A DNA stretch of 64,000 bases, taken from Brachionus manjavacas (taxonomy: Eukaryota > Rotifera > Eurotatoria > Ploima > Brachionidae). The stretch lies in assembly GCA_019054805.1 (NCBI GenBank), contig JAHQIY010000011.1, positions 997,001-1,061,000 on the forward strand, read 5' to 3'. Shown piece after piece: positions 35,222 to 47,354 of this stretch. Numbering within the stretch: position 1 is the first letter of the stretch; each line of letters begins with the position of its first letter. The translations under genes and the position numbers were made by a program. The notes beneath the pieces are model-generated. The model worked only from the letters and a program-made list of their open reading frames with translations. It was not told the origin of the DNA and searched no databases.

Positions 35222-36191
35222 TTAGCAGTGAGGAGATGAATCGCCTGTTTTTAGGAAATATTTTCCCTCAGGATGAGATTTTTTTGCATTGTAGCCCATT
35301 TGAACACATTTTTTATCACACGAACACACTTTCTTCAAATAATCACCTAAAAGCAAAAATCAGCTTTCGTTTTTTAAATAAAGTCTAAAAAATACCATAG
35401 TTTGAACATTTGACTGCCTTAAAATGGCACATTGAAATACTTTCTGCATACAACTGATGACTCTTACTATGACTACAAGACAAAAACCCTCCTACATCTC
35501 CTTTAGGTTCAATTCTCATCTGAATCATTTTCAATTTTTCTTCATTTGCCTTTACATTAATTAAATCATTAGCTCTTAGAATGCAGCCATTTTGTTTTTT
35601 GCCACCATTTGGATAAAAATCTAAATGCCCGATCGGTTTTTGGATTCCAAGTTCCGAGTCTGTGTGAATTACATCAACAAAATCAGCATCACTTTTATCC
35701 AGTCTAGAATCGGCAGGTTCTCTTACAAATAGTGGTCCAGCAGGGTCCATGCCACTTATTCGTCCCATTCGCTTGATTTTGCTGGCAAATCCACAGATAT
35801 GAGCTCCCAAACTGTGCCCAATGCAATGAACTTTTGACCCATCCATTCCAGTTTCCTTTATAAAATTTGCTATTTCTTCAGCCACTTTTTTTGTATTAGC
35901 TGCTGCTGAAAAGTAATTTGGAGGCCTAGCTCCCACACTCCATTCGACAACAATTACGTTCACATCATAAAATTTTAGTAATTCACTTTTTATGCTGATC
36001 AATGACGAAGAACCTCCTGCAAAACCATGGACCAAAAATTTTGTCTCCTTGGTATTGCTGAATACGGAATTGGTCAAATTTTGTGAGTCGACTATGGCAT
36101 AATTTTCAGTATTGTTTTTGGTATACAATTCAAAGTTTGGCCAGCATTTAATGCTCAAAAACAAGCTAATAAATAAAAGATACCTAAACAT
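35222..36191 (-). CDS. Secreted pancreatic-lipase-family enzyme, phospholipase A1 type (2 exons)
   Basis: Exons on the minus strand: 36191-35396 and 35346-35222, giving 306 residues with a 49-bp intron. A signal peptide (MFRYLLFISLFLSIKC) shows it is secreted. The catalytic triad is visible: S127 in GHSLGAH, D149 in GMDPAGPLF, H241 in SCSHSKS. FLVHGF supplies the oxyanion region. The lid between HTDSELG and GHLDFYPNGG is short, as in phospholipase A1-type members rather than triacylglycerol lipases; the substrate is inferred. The second exon ends with MGYNAKKSHPEGKYFLKTG, then PHC and stop. The N-terminal part of the domain is shorter than in vertebrate lipases, and there is no C-terminal PLAT domain. 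Near-duplicate at 50.5 kb in opposite orientation. Confidence 0.93.
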
Positions 36192-37690
36192 GTTTTATTT
36201 TGATTTAAATTGCTTTTTTATTGTTTGATTTTTCATTTTTATAACAAAGTAACAGATCAGTGTGAATGGAGAAATTTGTTGAATTTGTAAGATCCTGTCT
36301 TTATAAAACTTTTTGCTGACTTGTTTGATCGTGGTTAAAAAAATGATAGTTAAATGAGCTTAAATAATTTGTAATAAAGCATGAGAAAATTTGAACTTGT
36401 GACTTGTGGCAACATTTCAAGTTGGATTTGGTATTTTCTTATCTTTATTCAGACACTTTTACAAAATTTCTAATCAATTTTGCAGAAAAAACCTCCTCCA
36501 AAAAAAAATAGTTGATAATGCATTACATCATGATTTGATTATCAATATAAAAAATATTTGGTTGTAAGGTTGGCACGTTGGTCGAAACGTTTTTTTAAAT
36601 TTATTCAAATTTTATATTTTATTTATAAAATTCTTTTTAATATTTCAAATTTTATAATTTTTTTTAATTTAAATGAAAAAACCTTAAAATATTCGGCTGG
36701 AAGGAAGGATTTAGTTCCGTTCCAACCTGTCCGGGTATTTATCAATCTATATTAAAAAAAATAAATTTTTAATTTTTAAATAATTTAAATTAATTGATAT
36801 TTTTAACAAGATTTTATGTTTATTTCCAAATGGTGAATTTTTTTTAATTGTCAAGGTTCAAAAACATTTTTCTGTTTTTTAGACATTTAAATTTTAAATA
36901 CAACTATTAAATGAACTATGGTGTTAATTTTTTCTGTTTAACATCTTTCAAAAGATTAAGTAAAAAAACCCAAAAGAAGAATTTGTTTTATAAAAAAATT
37001 AAACATGATAAAATTCAAAATGTCCCTTTTAATGAAATTAATAATTTGATAGTTTTTGCGGTCATCTTTTTTAAAAAATTAAGATTTCTTTAATTTTTTT
37101 TCAAAATTTTGAGAAGAAATTCAAACAGATTATCTTTAATATTAACAAATGGAGTTCAATATGTTCAATATTGGATATTTTTTATTATTTTGATTTATAC
37201 TTTAAAACGAAAATAAAACATAAATCAGTGAATCTAGTCACTTTTTCCATACATTAAAGATTTTTTTTTAAGTTTGCATCACCAATCCTTATGTTAAGAC
37301 CTGAGTTTTGACATCTCTCACTCTTTCTCTTTAGTCCTCATTTAAGTTTAGTTTAGTGTTAACTGCTGGCAACGCTCGCTAACTTCTTTATAAACCACTA
37401 ACTATTTGTTATAACTTCGGATTCCATTAAATAAACTTTTTACTAAATTAAATTGTTTTATTTATTTCTTGGCTTAAACCCCTAAAGTCCAAACTCGAGA
37501 CTTTACCCTTTTTTTTTAAAAAATAAATATAAGGCTTATATTTTCAAAGCTATCTAATTTTTTTTATTGTATCTAATAAAATATTAATTAGTATCTGATA
37601 TTTTTTTACAGTATCTAATTATAATAAAATAATTCAATTTAATATCTAATTGACAAATATAATCAAGCTCGCAAAATCTGGATGACTACT
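36192..37690. other. Intergenic, AT-rich
   Basis: Contains a GC-richer repeat-like pair of blocks near 36565-36590 and 36690-36740, and a tract at 37290-37500 of uncertain origin. No gene is supported. Confidence 0.4.
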
Positions 37691-37700
37691 ATTTATTAAG

Positions 37701-38176
37701 AATGGTCTCAGAATGAATGCACATGCCCATATTGGAGAAAAAATAATATTTGCAAACACATTTCGGTTCTTGCTTGTCGTTATCGAGGATTGGAATGGCA
37801 TAGAAACGCAAAAGATGTTCCTTTGGGTGAAAATAGGAAGCGCGGTAAACCAGTAACAATAAAAAAAGCTTTAATGATTCAACTAACCGAGTTACAAGTA
37901 AGAGATTACGTGCAAAATCAAAAGAAATTACCAGAGGCTCTTGTAAATTCAATTTTGAGTCAAGTTGATGTGAAATTGAGGCTCAAGAAGCGTAAATTCA
38001 AAATGAAGTTGAAAACAATTTTAATGAAAATTCAGCTCAGTCTGAGATTCCAAAAAAGAAAAGAGAAAGACCCACTGGATCAAAAAACAAGCCGAAATCA
38101 ATTCCAGATCAACCTAAAAACAAAAGACAAAAAAAGATCAATTTTTTTCTTTTTCTTAATTTCTTCCTTTTTGTAA
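37701..38176 (+). mobile_element. MULE C-terminal fragment with intact SWIM finger
   Basis: After a possible acceptor at 37700 the frame reads NECTCPYWRKNNICKHISVL, a canonical CxC...CxH SWIM zinc finger. It continues with GENRKRGKP and a helical region. The expected end of the protein (RERPTGSKNKPKS) is in another frame from about 37985, so the copy carries a frame change. No DDE core is present upstream. Confidence 0.7.
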
Positions 38177-38179
38177 TAG

Positions 38180-39464
38180 AAATTACAAAAAAAATTTTTG
38201 ATAAACAATTAAAAAATTTAAATTCTTAGATAAAATAATTAGATACTAAAAAAAAATATTTATTCACTATATTTAGATAGCTTATTATTTAGATACAATG
38301 AAAAAATAAAAGTCTTGTTTTGAGGAACATTACTTGCTTCCAAAAAGAATATATTTTTTTAAGTGTCCAAGATTTTAAACTTTTTTTTTTCTTTTAAAAC
38401 GTGGTTCTTGAGAACATAATATTTTTGTAGTGCAACCGAACCTTATGAACCTTTTTAATGATTTCTTATGGTCCTTTACCGGAACCACATTGATAATTTA
38501 CGCCATACTCGTCCTTGCTATAAAGCCTATGGATATTTTTTTCCGAATATCTTGAAAAGCTTAAACTGACATTTATAGATAAATAGTTCCGGGTTGGTCT
38601 GCCCACTTCTGCCTCACTTTCTGCCTCACCCCTTTCGATAACAATCTGTGCAGTTCCGCCATAAAATCGTCTTCGAGCTGTTCTTCATTGAATTCGGTTC
38701 TTTGAAGACCATGTTATTCAACAAACATGGTGCAGAGTTCTGCTTTAGAATAAAATGCATTTTGTTTTAAAAATTTCATGACTGTCATTTCAAACCTGAA
38801 TAATCTAAAAATGCATCTGTTAGACAATTATTATTTTTTTAATAAAAAATTTTAATAAAATCAAGAAAATAAAAGCAAATCTTCCAAAATTATTTTTCCA
38901 AGAAGTTTGTTTGATCCAGTCTAAAACCGAAATATTTGATATTTCGGGGGAATTAGTATAAATAAGCACCTAATTTATTATAAAATCACTGAATTTTATT
39001 AAATAATAAAATTGCTACTAGTTACATTTTCCTTGAATTGTTTTTTTACTTAATTGGTCATCTATTTGTTAGCAACATGTCACCATGAATGGCCATGTAT
39101 TCGATGGTTCATTGCCTGGTCACAAATTAGGCGACCAACTTGTAACATAACAGGTCAGACTTTTGAAAATATCAAATGCTCAAAAACAAATTTCATCAAG
39201 ACGTTTAAAAGATTTGATAGATCCTATGAGACAAGATTTATTTAAAATGCTAATTATGTGAATAAAAACATTAAATTTGCTTATAATTATTTATTAAATT
39301 TAATTTTTTGCTTTATAGCTTCATAGAAATATAGACTAAATCGAATTGGTAATGTTTTGAGTAACTTTATCTTTATAAACTCCATAGCTATTTTTGATTT
39401 CGTTCAATTTCGATCTAAAAATTAAAGTCAATGTGATAATGTAAAATAAAAAATAAAAATAAAA
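38180..39464. other. Intergenic with a weak coding-like tract
   Basis: On the minus strand about 38770-38640 one frame reads TEFNEEQLEDDFMAELHRLL with a stop shortly before it. A plus-strand tract near 39075-39130 is also less AT-rich. Both may be gene or transposon debris; no product is assigned. Confidence 0.3.
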
Positions 39465-40348
39465 TTACATATCTTCCTTAGGCTCGGGAAACTTAAGAAA
39501 AATAAAAAAAATTTATTTTTTTTTATTGAAGAAAAAAAGATTACTTTTCTAAAGTTTCCAAAAGAAAACTCCAAATCGATCATTTTCTTATTTGGTTTGT
39601 AAGCAGTTTTAGCCCTGGGTCTATAAAACACTTCTTTTTCCTCCTTTTCACCATCGTTCCACAAATCAAACAAACTTTTCTAAACAAAAATCCTCAAGAT
39701 TTCATTAAATTATTCTTTTAGTTACCGCAACAAGCGGACTTCTTCCATTAGGATAATTGATGAAAGAGCTTGAATTGTAAAATGAACCTTATATAATAAA
39801 AAAAAAAAAATTCAATATTGTACAATTTTCTAGATATAATTTACTATCGTCCAGGAAGGTTGTGTGTCTGGAATGCTCATCAGAAAGCTTACAAAGAACA
39901 TCATCGCGATCAATTTTTCTCAAAGTTGGCAAAGCGGGGTTGTAAATACCGCGCTTAACTCCGGCAAGTCTGACCAAATGATTTTTGGTATAGTGTAATT
40001 TGGGTTCCAAAGCATTTAATTTGGCGCCTTTCTGGTATTCATTCCACTCACGTGATTTCGGTCCACTTTAAAAAAATGAAAACTTTTTATTAATTAAGTC
40101 TTAGGTTTGATCAAGTTAAATGCAATTTTCTAAAAAATTCTCAGCCCCTATATAAAATCTTGATTAAAATTAAAATTTCTTCCGTAAATGTAAAAAGTAA
40201 AAAAAAATTTGTTTAGGAATTTTTAAATTTTAAAGATATTTTTACAATTTGTTTTTAAACTAAAAAAAATTTTTTTTTTTACCGATTTTTAACATCACTG
40301 TCCAAAATACAAAACGTATTCTGGTATTCTAGGACCACATGATTTCAT
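39465..40348 (-). CDS. Unrecognised 171-residue protein (5 exons)
   Basis: Exons on the minus strand: 40348-40299, 40065-39824, 39787-39726, 39679-39545, 39491-39465. All five joins use GT..AG and keep phase, and the total is 516 nt. The protein is soluble, with no signal peptide or membrane segment. It is rich in Lys, Tyr, Asn and Leu, with motifs GPKSREWNEYQKGAKLNA, RGIYNPALPTL, INYPNGRSPLVA and SLFDLWNDGEKEEKE. I do not recognise a family. The proline/tyrosine-rich, non-globular composition would fit small axonemal or microtubule-associated proteins, but that is speculation. The 5' end (MKSCGPRIPEYVLYFGH) is the least certain part. Confidence 0.6.
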
Positions 40349-42076
40349 ATTAGAAATTATTTTGATTAAAAAGTTCAATCTGGTTTTGTCAGATTCATTC
40401 AAAAAAGATAAAAAGAACAGAAAAAAATTTAAAAAAAAATGAAAAACTTTTCTTCTATGCAAAATAGTTCAACATACAAAGTTGCATCAAATATCAAGAT
40501 CTGCAAAATTTGTAGAGTTTAGCAGAAATTAAATTTCAATATAATCGAACTTAGAGCATTTTGCACAGACCTTCAGCAGACTTTTACAGTTGATGCAACC
40601 TTTAAATGTTGCACCATGATTCATTCACAGAATTAATTTTAGACTTTTAGAAAAAAAGTTATTTGATTTTTTTGCACTATTTCTTTTGTACTGAACTTCA
40701 CAAAACTGTTCAATCTAGAGCATAAAATTTAAAGTCTTTGACTTCAAGTATTTTTTAAGTCAAATTTAAATTCAAGAATTAAATTTTATTTAAAATAAAA
40801 AATTTTAAAAAGGAATTTTATTTTTAACTTAACTTCAAAAAAATAAAATTTAAAGTCTAAGTCCAGACTTGACTTTGACTTTTGACCAACTCTACAAAGA
40901 GGTGAAATTTAAATCAAAAACGATACCAATTCTTTATAATTGACTATACTCTTGGTCCTTTAAATAAAGAAAGGAATTTTATTTGAAAACTATTTTTCAA
41001 TAGAGTTCCTTATTCCTTATATCTAAGGGGTGAATGGTATTTCACCTTAATTTGCTAAAAATTCATCCCTTTTTATCACAAGATTAACACCATTGAATAA
41101 CCCCATTAGATATCTAAACTAAAAGAAATAATATTTGTTGTTGACTGTAAATAAAGTTTATTATTTTGGTTTAAATTTTGACTTTACTTTTCGTACTTTT
41201 TTTTATAATTACGGAGATAAGCCTAAATTATGGTAAAATCCTTTTATCGTAGCGCTTCTTTATTAAAAATGAATATGTTATAGTTATATTAGACACTTTT
41301 TAAATTTGCATTGTGAAATAAAAATAACCCTTTTTTTAGGATATTTTTTCATTTTTTATACACGTTATTTTATTTATTTAATATGAGAAATTTAATGCAC
41401 AAGAACAAAACAAAACGAAAAAAAAATTGAATAACTTTTTTTCTTCAAAATAAAGTTACACCATGTTGCATTTACAGATATAAATTTGAAAGAGTATATA
41501 TTACCTGCACGTTTGTTTATCTTTAGTTTTTTGCTGAATATAATTACTTTACGTTAAAAATAATTAGTTTTTGTTTAAAAAATATTTCATTTTAGTTGAA
41601 AACCATTAAAAAATAGAAATAAAAAAAATATTTTGCTCTTGCTGGTCTTCCAGCTTCTTCTTTTAAACATGCTCTATTAATATTGTTAGAATCTGCTGAT
41701 TTACAGCTAAATAAATTATATGCAAGCAATAATATTTGTAAAATTATATTCTTTAAATGAACTTGCAAATATTTAAAATTTTGTAAATTCTTTCAATTTT
41801 TTCAAAAAAATTTATTTCAACAAAATGCCACAAATTAGTGATTTCGAAGAATTTAAGCTTTTATTAATAATAAGTAATAGAGGACATCTTTTGTGTGAGA
41901 CAAGGTTTTTAATATATATTTTAAAAATCGTAGCTTTAAAGACTTTTAATTCTCTAATTTTTTTTATGAAAATTTTAATAGGATATTACAGGCTCCCTTG
42001 TACTTTTTTGTCCTTTATGTCTTTTATGCCATATGAAACATTTGTAATCAAAAAAAAAAAAACTTACCCTAAAATC
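40349..42076. other. Intergenic, AT-rich, with a MITE and a weak ORF
   Basis: Apart from the MITE at 40383-40706, a short open frame around 41630-41759 (LAGLPASSFKHALLILLESA) looks coding in composition, but no partner exons were found. An AAGTC-rich tract lies at about 40840-40910. Confidence 0.35.
40383..40706. mobile_element. GTTTTGTGAA-ended MITE, copy 1
   Basis: About 324 bp. The right end TTTTGTACTGAACTTCACAA is the inverse of the left end of copy 2. Internal landmarks (AAGTTGCATCAAATATCAA, AGCAGACTTTTACAGTT) match copy 2 at 49842-50202 throughout, in the same orientation. The left end is somewhat decayed. Confidence 0.85.
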
Positions 42077-42576
42077 GGCAATTTGAAGTTCATGATCATG
42101 ATCAAATGATCAAATAGATTAGAATCTTAATAAAAATGATGAAATAAGCTTTTTTAAAATATTTTTTAATTTAACACAAAATATTTATTTTTAATTAAAT
42201 TTAAAAAATTTTTTTTTCCCAATTGATCTTTAATTGATTTTTATCAAATATTAATTTGAAAATTTTAAAGAAAAATTCAAAATCCACATTAAAGCATTCA
42301 AATTATGGCTTTATATTATTTTTTAATATTAATTAAAATATTTCAGCGAAACGAAGTAAAATTTTCTATTGCAAAATTTCAAAATATTGATTTAGATTTT
42401 ATTTAACTTCAGATAAAAATTCATATAATTTTCTTCCTAATTAAAGATTAAATAAATAATGTTTAATAAAGTTTAAAAATTAAATATTTAAAAATCGATA
42501 AAAATACCTTTTTTTTAAATCAAAATCTAGAAATTTTGATCTGAAATTTACATTTGATCATAAACTTCAATTTGCC
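42077..42576. mobile_element. 500-bp Mutator-type MITE, copy 2
   Basis: Starts GGCAATTTGAAGTTCATGAT and ends ATAAACTTCAATTTGCC. The flanks are CCTAAAATC and CCAAAAATC, a 9-bp duplication with one difference. It aligns along its whole length with copy 1 at 24777-25299, for example around ATTGATCTTTAATTGAT. Confidence 0.8.
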
Positions 42577-42733
42577 CCAAAAATCACCCAAAAAAAACCC
42601 AAAAATCTAACTGAATCCCATTTTGTCAAAAGAATGCTTACCTTTTAATTAACCCTTAAAATTTTTTAAAGTCTTGTTTGTCACAAGATTTTTAAATATT
42701 CAAAATTAAACTTAAAGTATAACTTAAAGTAAA

Positions 42734-43325
42734 CCATATTTACCGTAAAATATGGTAATCTAAAAAAGGGTATTTTTCGTAAATTACCGATAATTATTGT
42801 AAAATTCAGTAAAAAAAAATATTCCAAAATTTCTCGAAAAAAAACTATTTTACATGGAAAAAAATTTTTTTTTTTAATTTTTAAAAAAGGAAAAAAAATA
42901 AAATTTGATTGAATTTTTTGATTAAAATTTACGTAAATTTCGGTAAATTTTTAAAAAAGGCGAAAAATGGTAAAAAATCAACAAAAGCTGCTGTTCAAAA
43001 AAATTGAAAGAAATGGTGACTGGTCAAATCATTAAATTCTTGTTGTATATATTTTTTTTATACAGCTCTTATATATATATATATGATTTTTGATAGCTTC
43101 TGTATTTAGTAAAATAATTTAATATGTTCGTACTTAAATATTTAAATATTAATTTTTAAAGTTTGTTTTAAAAAAAATTTGATGTAATAATGAAAAATCC
43201 ATTTTTCCTTTTTTGTTGATTTTTTACAATTTTCGCCTTTTTTTACAAAAATTATTTTATATATTTTACATTATTTTACTAAAAATACTCTTTTTTAGAT
43301 TACCATATTTTACGGTAAATATGGT
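42734..43325. mobile_element. 592-bp foldback element ending ACCATATTTACCGTA
   Basis: The left arm ACCATATTTACCGTAAAATA continues through GATT-type sequence to TTTTT. The right arm ends TATTTTACGGTAAATATGGT. About 45 bp are near-perfect inverse copies. Further in, variants of GTAAATTACCG/ATTTTTGTAAAA pair loosely. The middle has an (AT)n run. No transposase. Confidence 0.82.
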
Positions 43326-45479
43326 GAATTCAAGGTATCGTAGCAGCACTGTAATCAAGACATGCAACCATTTTTTAAAAAAAATATCAAATAAATTGAA
43401 GATTTTTTTAAAAGAAAACAAGAAAAAAAACTCAAAATTTAATTTTTGAAAATTTTAAAAGTCCAAAAGAAGAGGACATAAAAATGAAAATTTTTTTTAC
43501 TGAAAGTATTCTAGACTCACCTGACAGTATGAAGTTTATTGAAAGGATCATTCAAAAAATTGGTGTACGAATACTGCATGTAACTGTCCATTCTAAATAA
43601 AAAATTTCAAATTATTTTTTTAATTAATTTAAAAATCGAGTTAAAGAAAAAGGGCTTCGACAATCCGATATTTGGAGTTTATTTAATAAAAAATGCATAA
43701 TTTCTCAGCTGCGCTGTTCTTAAAGCTGCTAAAGCTCGTTCTTAAGCGAATGTTGCTAAAATTAATTTCGCTTCAAAATAAAAGATTGTTTATGTTGTTA
43801 AGTTTATTTAAGTCGAGAATTGTGTTTGTTTATTAGAAATGAGGAAAATTTGTTAAAAGTTAGACATTGATGCCAATGGAAAAACGAGGAAACACTTTTT
43901 TCTTTATTCTTTCCTTTTACACTTAAGAAAAGTAAACTCCGCTGGCTTTTAAAGCGTTTTCCTTAAATTTCTCAAATCGGCAAAATTAGACGCAAATTTA
44001 AACGCCTGAGGATTTTTTTAGAAACATTTATTGAAAAATTTCATATTTTTGGACCAATTTGTGTTGTTTTTCTGACCTCATCATATTAACCTTCTTGAAA
44101 CTAATTATTTGAATTTAATAAATTCTGTTGCTAATTTAAAAAAAAAAGTTTTTAAAATAATTTTATAATTTAAATTAAAAGATGAAGAATTGAATTAAAA
44201 AATTAGAAAAATTTAAATATTTAAAATGAAATGTAGTGATTCTAAACATATCACACCTGGGAATTTAATAAGGATGCTTGTTTGAATTAATTTATTTTAA
44301 AGTTTTTTTAGATTAACTTAAAGCAACCTTTTTTTGAAGAAATTTTTTTACCAATAGTGATTGCTTGGTTTGAGTATTAGCTGATCAAAAGTACTATTAT
44401 TTGCTTAATTACCTCAAAAGAGTATTGAAAAATTCACTTGATTTGAATATTTAAATTTTATTAAAAATAGAAATAAATAATTAATGCCAACAAAAAAATT
44501 AATTAAGAATCTATTTAAAAAAATTGAATTCAAACAAACTTTTGAATTTCTAAATTTTTTTCTTTTTTAATTTCTTACAAAAAATCAAGTGTGTTCTTCT
44601 ATTTAAAATGGTCCAAATTTTTATAATTTTTGAAATAAAAATTTTTTTTTAGTAATCTCTGGTGAAAACCTACTGAGATTAAAATAATAATAACAATTTT
44701 AAAGAAGCCGTAAGTCCTCTTGTATTTTACACGAAACAAGTTTTGTAGTTTTTTTTATAAATGCCAAATTTTAAAAACTTTTGAAAATAATTCCGAGTTG
44801 GATATAAGTCACAAAATAATATTCCAAATTAAATATCGTAAATGATGACTTAATAACTGGGATATTCAAACACTAATTTCCGCTTCTATAGAGTTTAGAA
44901 CCACTATTGATTTCAATGTTGTTTCAGAAATATTTTCATAAAACCATACCTTTTAATTCCCTGAAGCAGGTTTTGGCGGTAAAACCAAGATAATGGATTA
45001 TTAAAGAACAAGTTGCTATGAATTAAGCAAATAATCAGATTTTAATTTAAAAAGCTTTTTTGTTAAATCAACCTTTCTCTAATTTTAAGTTTCAATTAAC
45101 TAAAAGTTGGAACTTTTTTTTCAAACAATGTTTTTAAATTTTTTGCTTCAATCGTTGATAAAATAAAATTAAACTTTCTAAATTTTTGATGAAATTTATG
45201 TGGGTTGATGTTTTGAGATTTAAGTGGACGATAATGGAAAATTTAATTATTTTTTAACTTTTAAGTTAATAAAATTTAAGGGTTTAAGACACATGTTTAA
45301 GACGGAGGTGTGGGACCTAAATTCGTTGTTGCACGAGCAAGTTGGGCGAAAATTTCGTTGCTCGTTAAATCGAAATTGCATTGAAAAAGATGGGCAAAAA
45401 AATTTTTTTTTCATAATGTTTATTGGTAAAAAAATAAAAAAAAAGGAAAAAAAATACAAAATTATTGTTTTTTTACAAA
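43326..45479. other. Intergenic, AT-rich
   Basis: One short frame, 43485-43600, reads MKIFFTESILDSPDS and then IERIIQKIGVRILHVTV before a stop. It looks coding but no partner was found. The block at 45290-45370 (ACGAGCAAGTTGG) resembles the sub-terminal repeat of the pogo remnant just downstream and may be its far end. Confidence 0.35.
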
Positions 45480-46023
45480 ATCTTTAATAGATGTTTGTTT
45501 GGTATTACATTTTTCAATCACAACATTTTCAATATTAAACAAAAAATCAACTATTTTTGAGAAATCTTGGTTTTTATTCAAAAAAAATCTTTTAAATCAT
45601 TAATTTTATCGATAGCTTCTTTTGAGCTTATAACAGGTTTTTTTGGTTTTTCGATTTCTTCGACATCAGAATCACTGTCATCATTTTGTGCTGTATTGTT
45701 AACTGAACTGATGATCTCAACATCTGATAATAAGCCGCGTGCAGGAAAATTTGAGTCGATTGAAACATAAGCATATTTGTCAAAGTTTAACTTTTTTTCA
45801 AACGAAGATATATCATTAAATTCGTCGTTTTCTATATAAATGTATAAATGATTAAGCGGTATTTCATTATAAGCTCGTTATATCAAGTTTTCGTTATATC
45901 GAAACTCGTTATATCGAATTAATTTTTATATCTTTTTCTATAGCTCGTAATCGGTTCTAGCCAAGTTGCTCGTTATAAAGGGTTTCTCGTTATATAGGGT
46001 CTCGTTATACGGAGGATTGACTG
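45480..46023 (-). mobile_element. pogo/Tigger-type transposon remnant
   Basis: The right edge, read on the minus strand, is CAGTCAATCCTCCGTATAAC followed by iterated AACGAG motifs; a TA dinucleotide flanks it. Inside, the minus strand reads YAYVSIDSNFPARGLLSDVE and an acidic tract, as in the C-terminal tail of pogo/CENP-B-like transposases. The catalytic domain is missing, so this is a deletion derivative. The far edge is uncertain. Confidence 0.6.
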
Positions 46024-46025
46024 TA

Positions 46026-47350
46026 ATTGAAATTTCAAAATTTTAAAATAATTAAAAATATTATTATTTTTTCGAATTTAATGTGAAAGTTTTTTTAAAG
46101 ATTATCTTTATTTTTCTAAATTTTTGGACAAAAACTGTAAAAATATTAGTAAAACCTATTTTAAAAGATTTTTTTTTCTATGAAAATAATGAAAGAGAAA
46201 TTTTTTTTTTTTTATATTAGAGCTAGTTCTTATTATCATTTAATCAAAATAAAAAACTTACATATGCCATCAAGCAAATGAAATTAAAGAACCTTAAATG
46301 ATTTTTGAAAAGTTAATTATGATTTATATTAATTTTTAAAACTAAATTAAACTTTTTTAAAAATTCCAATTTATTTTTATTTTATTTTTTACAATAAATT
46401 CAAAAAAGAGTCTAAAAAACACAACATTGAGTCTTATTTTTTTTTTGAATTTTGATAAATTTATCTCGATTTTTTAATTTTGAAATATCAATTATAACTT
46501 TTTAGCCAAATTTATTTATTTATTTGAGAATTTGTACCGATCTGATGCTCCTTCAGAATAAAAAAAAAAAAATAAATAAATAATTAACGGGTGTTCAATA
46601 ATAAATGACCGTTTTTGTTTAAAAGAAAAAAAATGTGTTCCAGTCGGTCAAAATGGCTGAAATTTTATACACATTAACTAACACCTTTCTTGTTTAAGAA
46701 ATGGGTGTTATTAACTTTCCACCTCTAGTTATACGGGAACGGGGCCAAATCACCTAAACCGACTTTTGACCAAAAATGTCCTCGAAGGTTTGAATTTTTC
46801 CAATTTTTGATATACACATATTCTGATGTGAAATTTTATGCTGATTAAAATGAGCCATAAATCATTTCTTTATCTTGTTCCGTTCGAAAAAAAATCTTTA
46901 AAAAACCGCCAAAAAATGACCACTTTGTAAAATTCCAAAAAAATGCTGTTTTTGATTCTTTTTGCTATAACTTTCTATAGAAACATTCGATCCAAATAAA
47001 ATTTTACACAATCATAAATGACTAGATAAGCTTTAATTAAACATATTAAATTTGTAGGTATCACTTTTGGTCTGACCAAGGAGTCATGAATAAACCAAAA
47101 TTTGGTATCTCATTTTTAGGAATGTATTGATCTAAGTGCTAAAAGTAAAATATCTAAAAACTTAAATGAAAGCTAAATAAATCTAGTTTCTAAAAATAAA
47201 TAGGCCTAAAGGGTGGTACTTTTGATCTTTGAAATAAAATCAACTAAATTATGCTTTAATGTAAAAATTTTAAAAATTATTTTTTTTGAATTTTTTGAAT
47301 TTAACTTATTTTAAATCTTTAAAATACATTTTTTTATCAATTATTAAAGA
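46026..47350. other. Intergenic with LINE tail and possible mariner-type end
   Basis: 46531-46556 is the inverse of the GCTCGGTACAG LINE tail. From 46590 a GC-richer stretch (GGGTGTTCAATAATAAATGA) may be a transposon end, but its partner was not identified. Confidence 0.4.
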
Positions 47351-47354
47351 AAAA

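Noticed and set aside
37290-37500. Possible solo LTR-like tract (starts TGTTAAGACC, contains an AATAAA-like signal)
   Set aside because: No matching second copy, no clear CA end and no target duplication were found in the window, so an LTR fossil cannot be supported.
41825-42109. 94-residue plus-strand frame
   Set aside because: It runs into the inverted end of the Mutator-type MITE and has no domain-like features.
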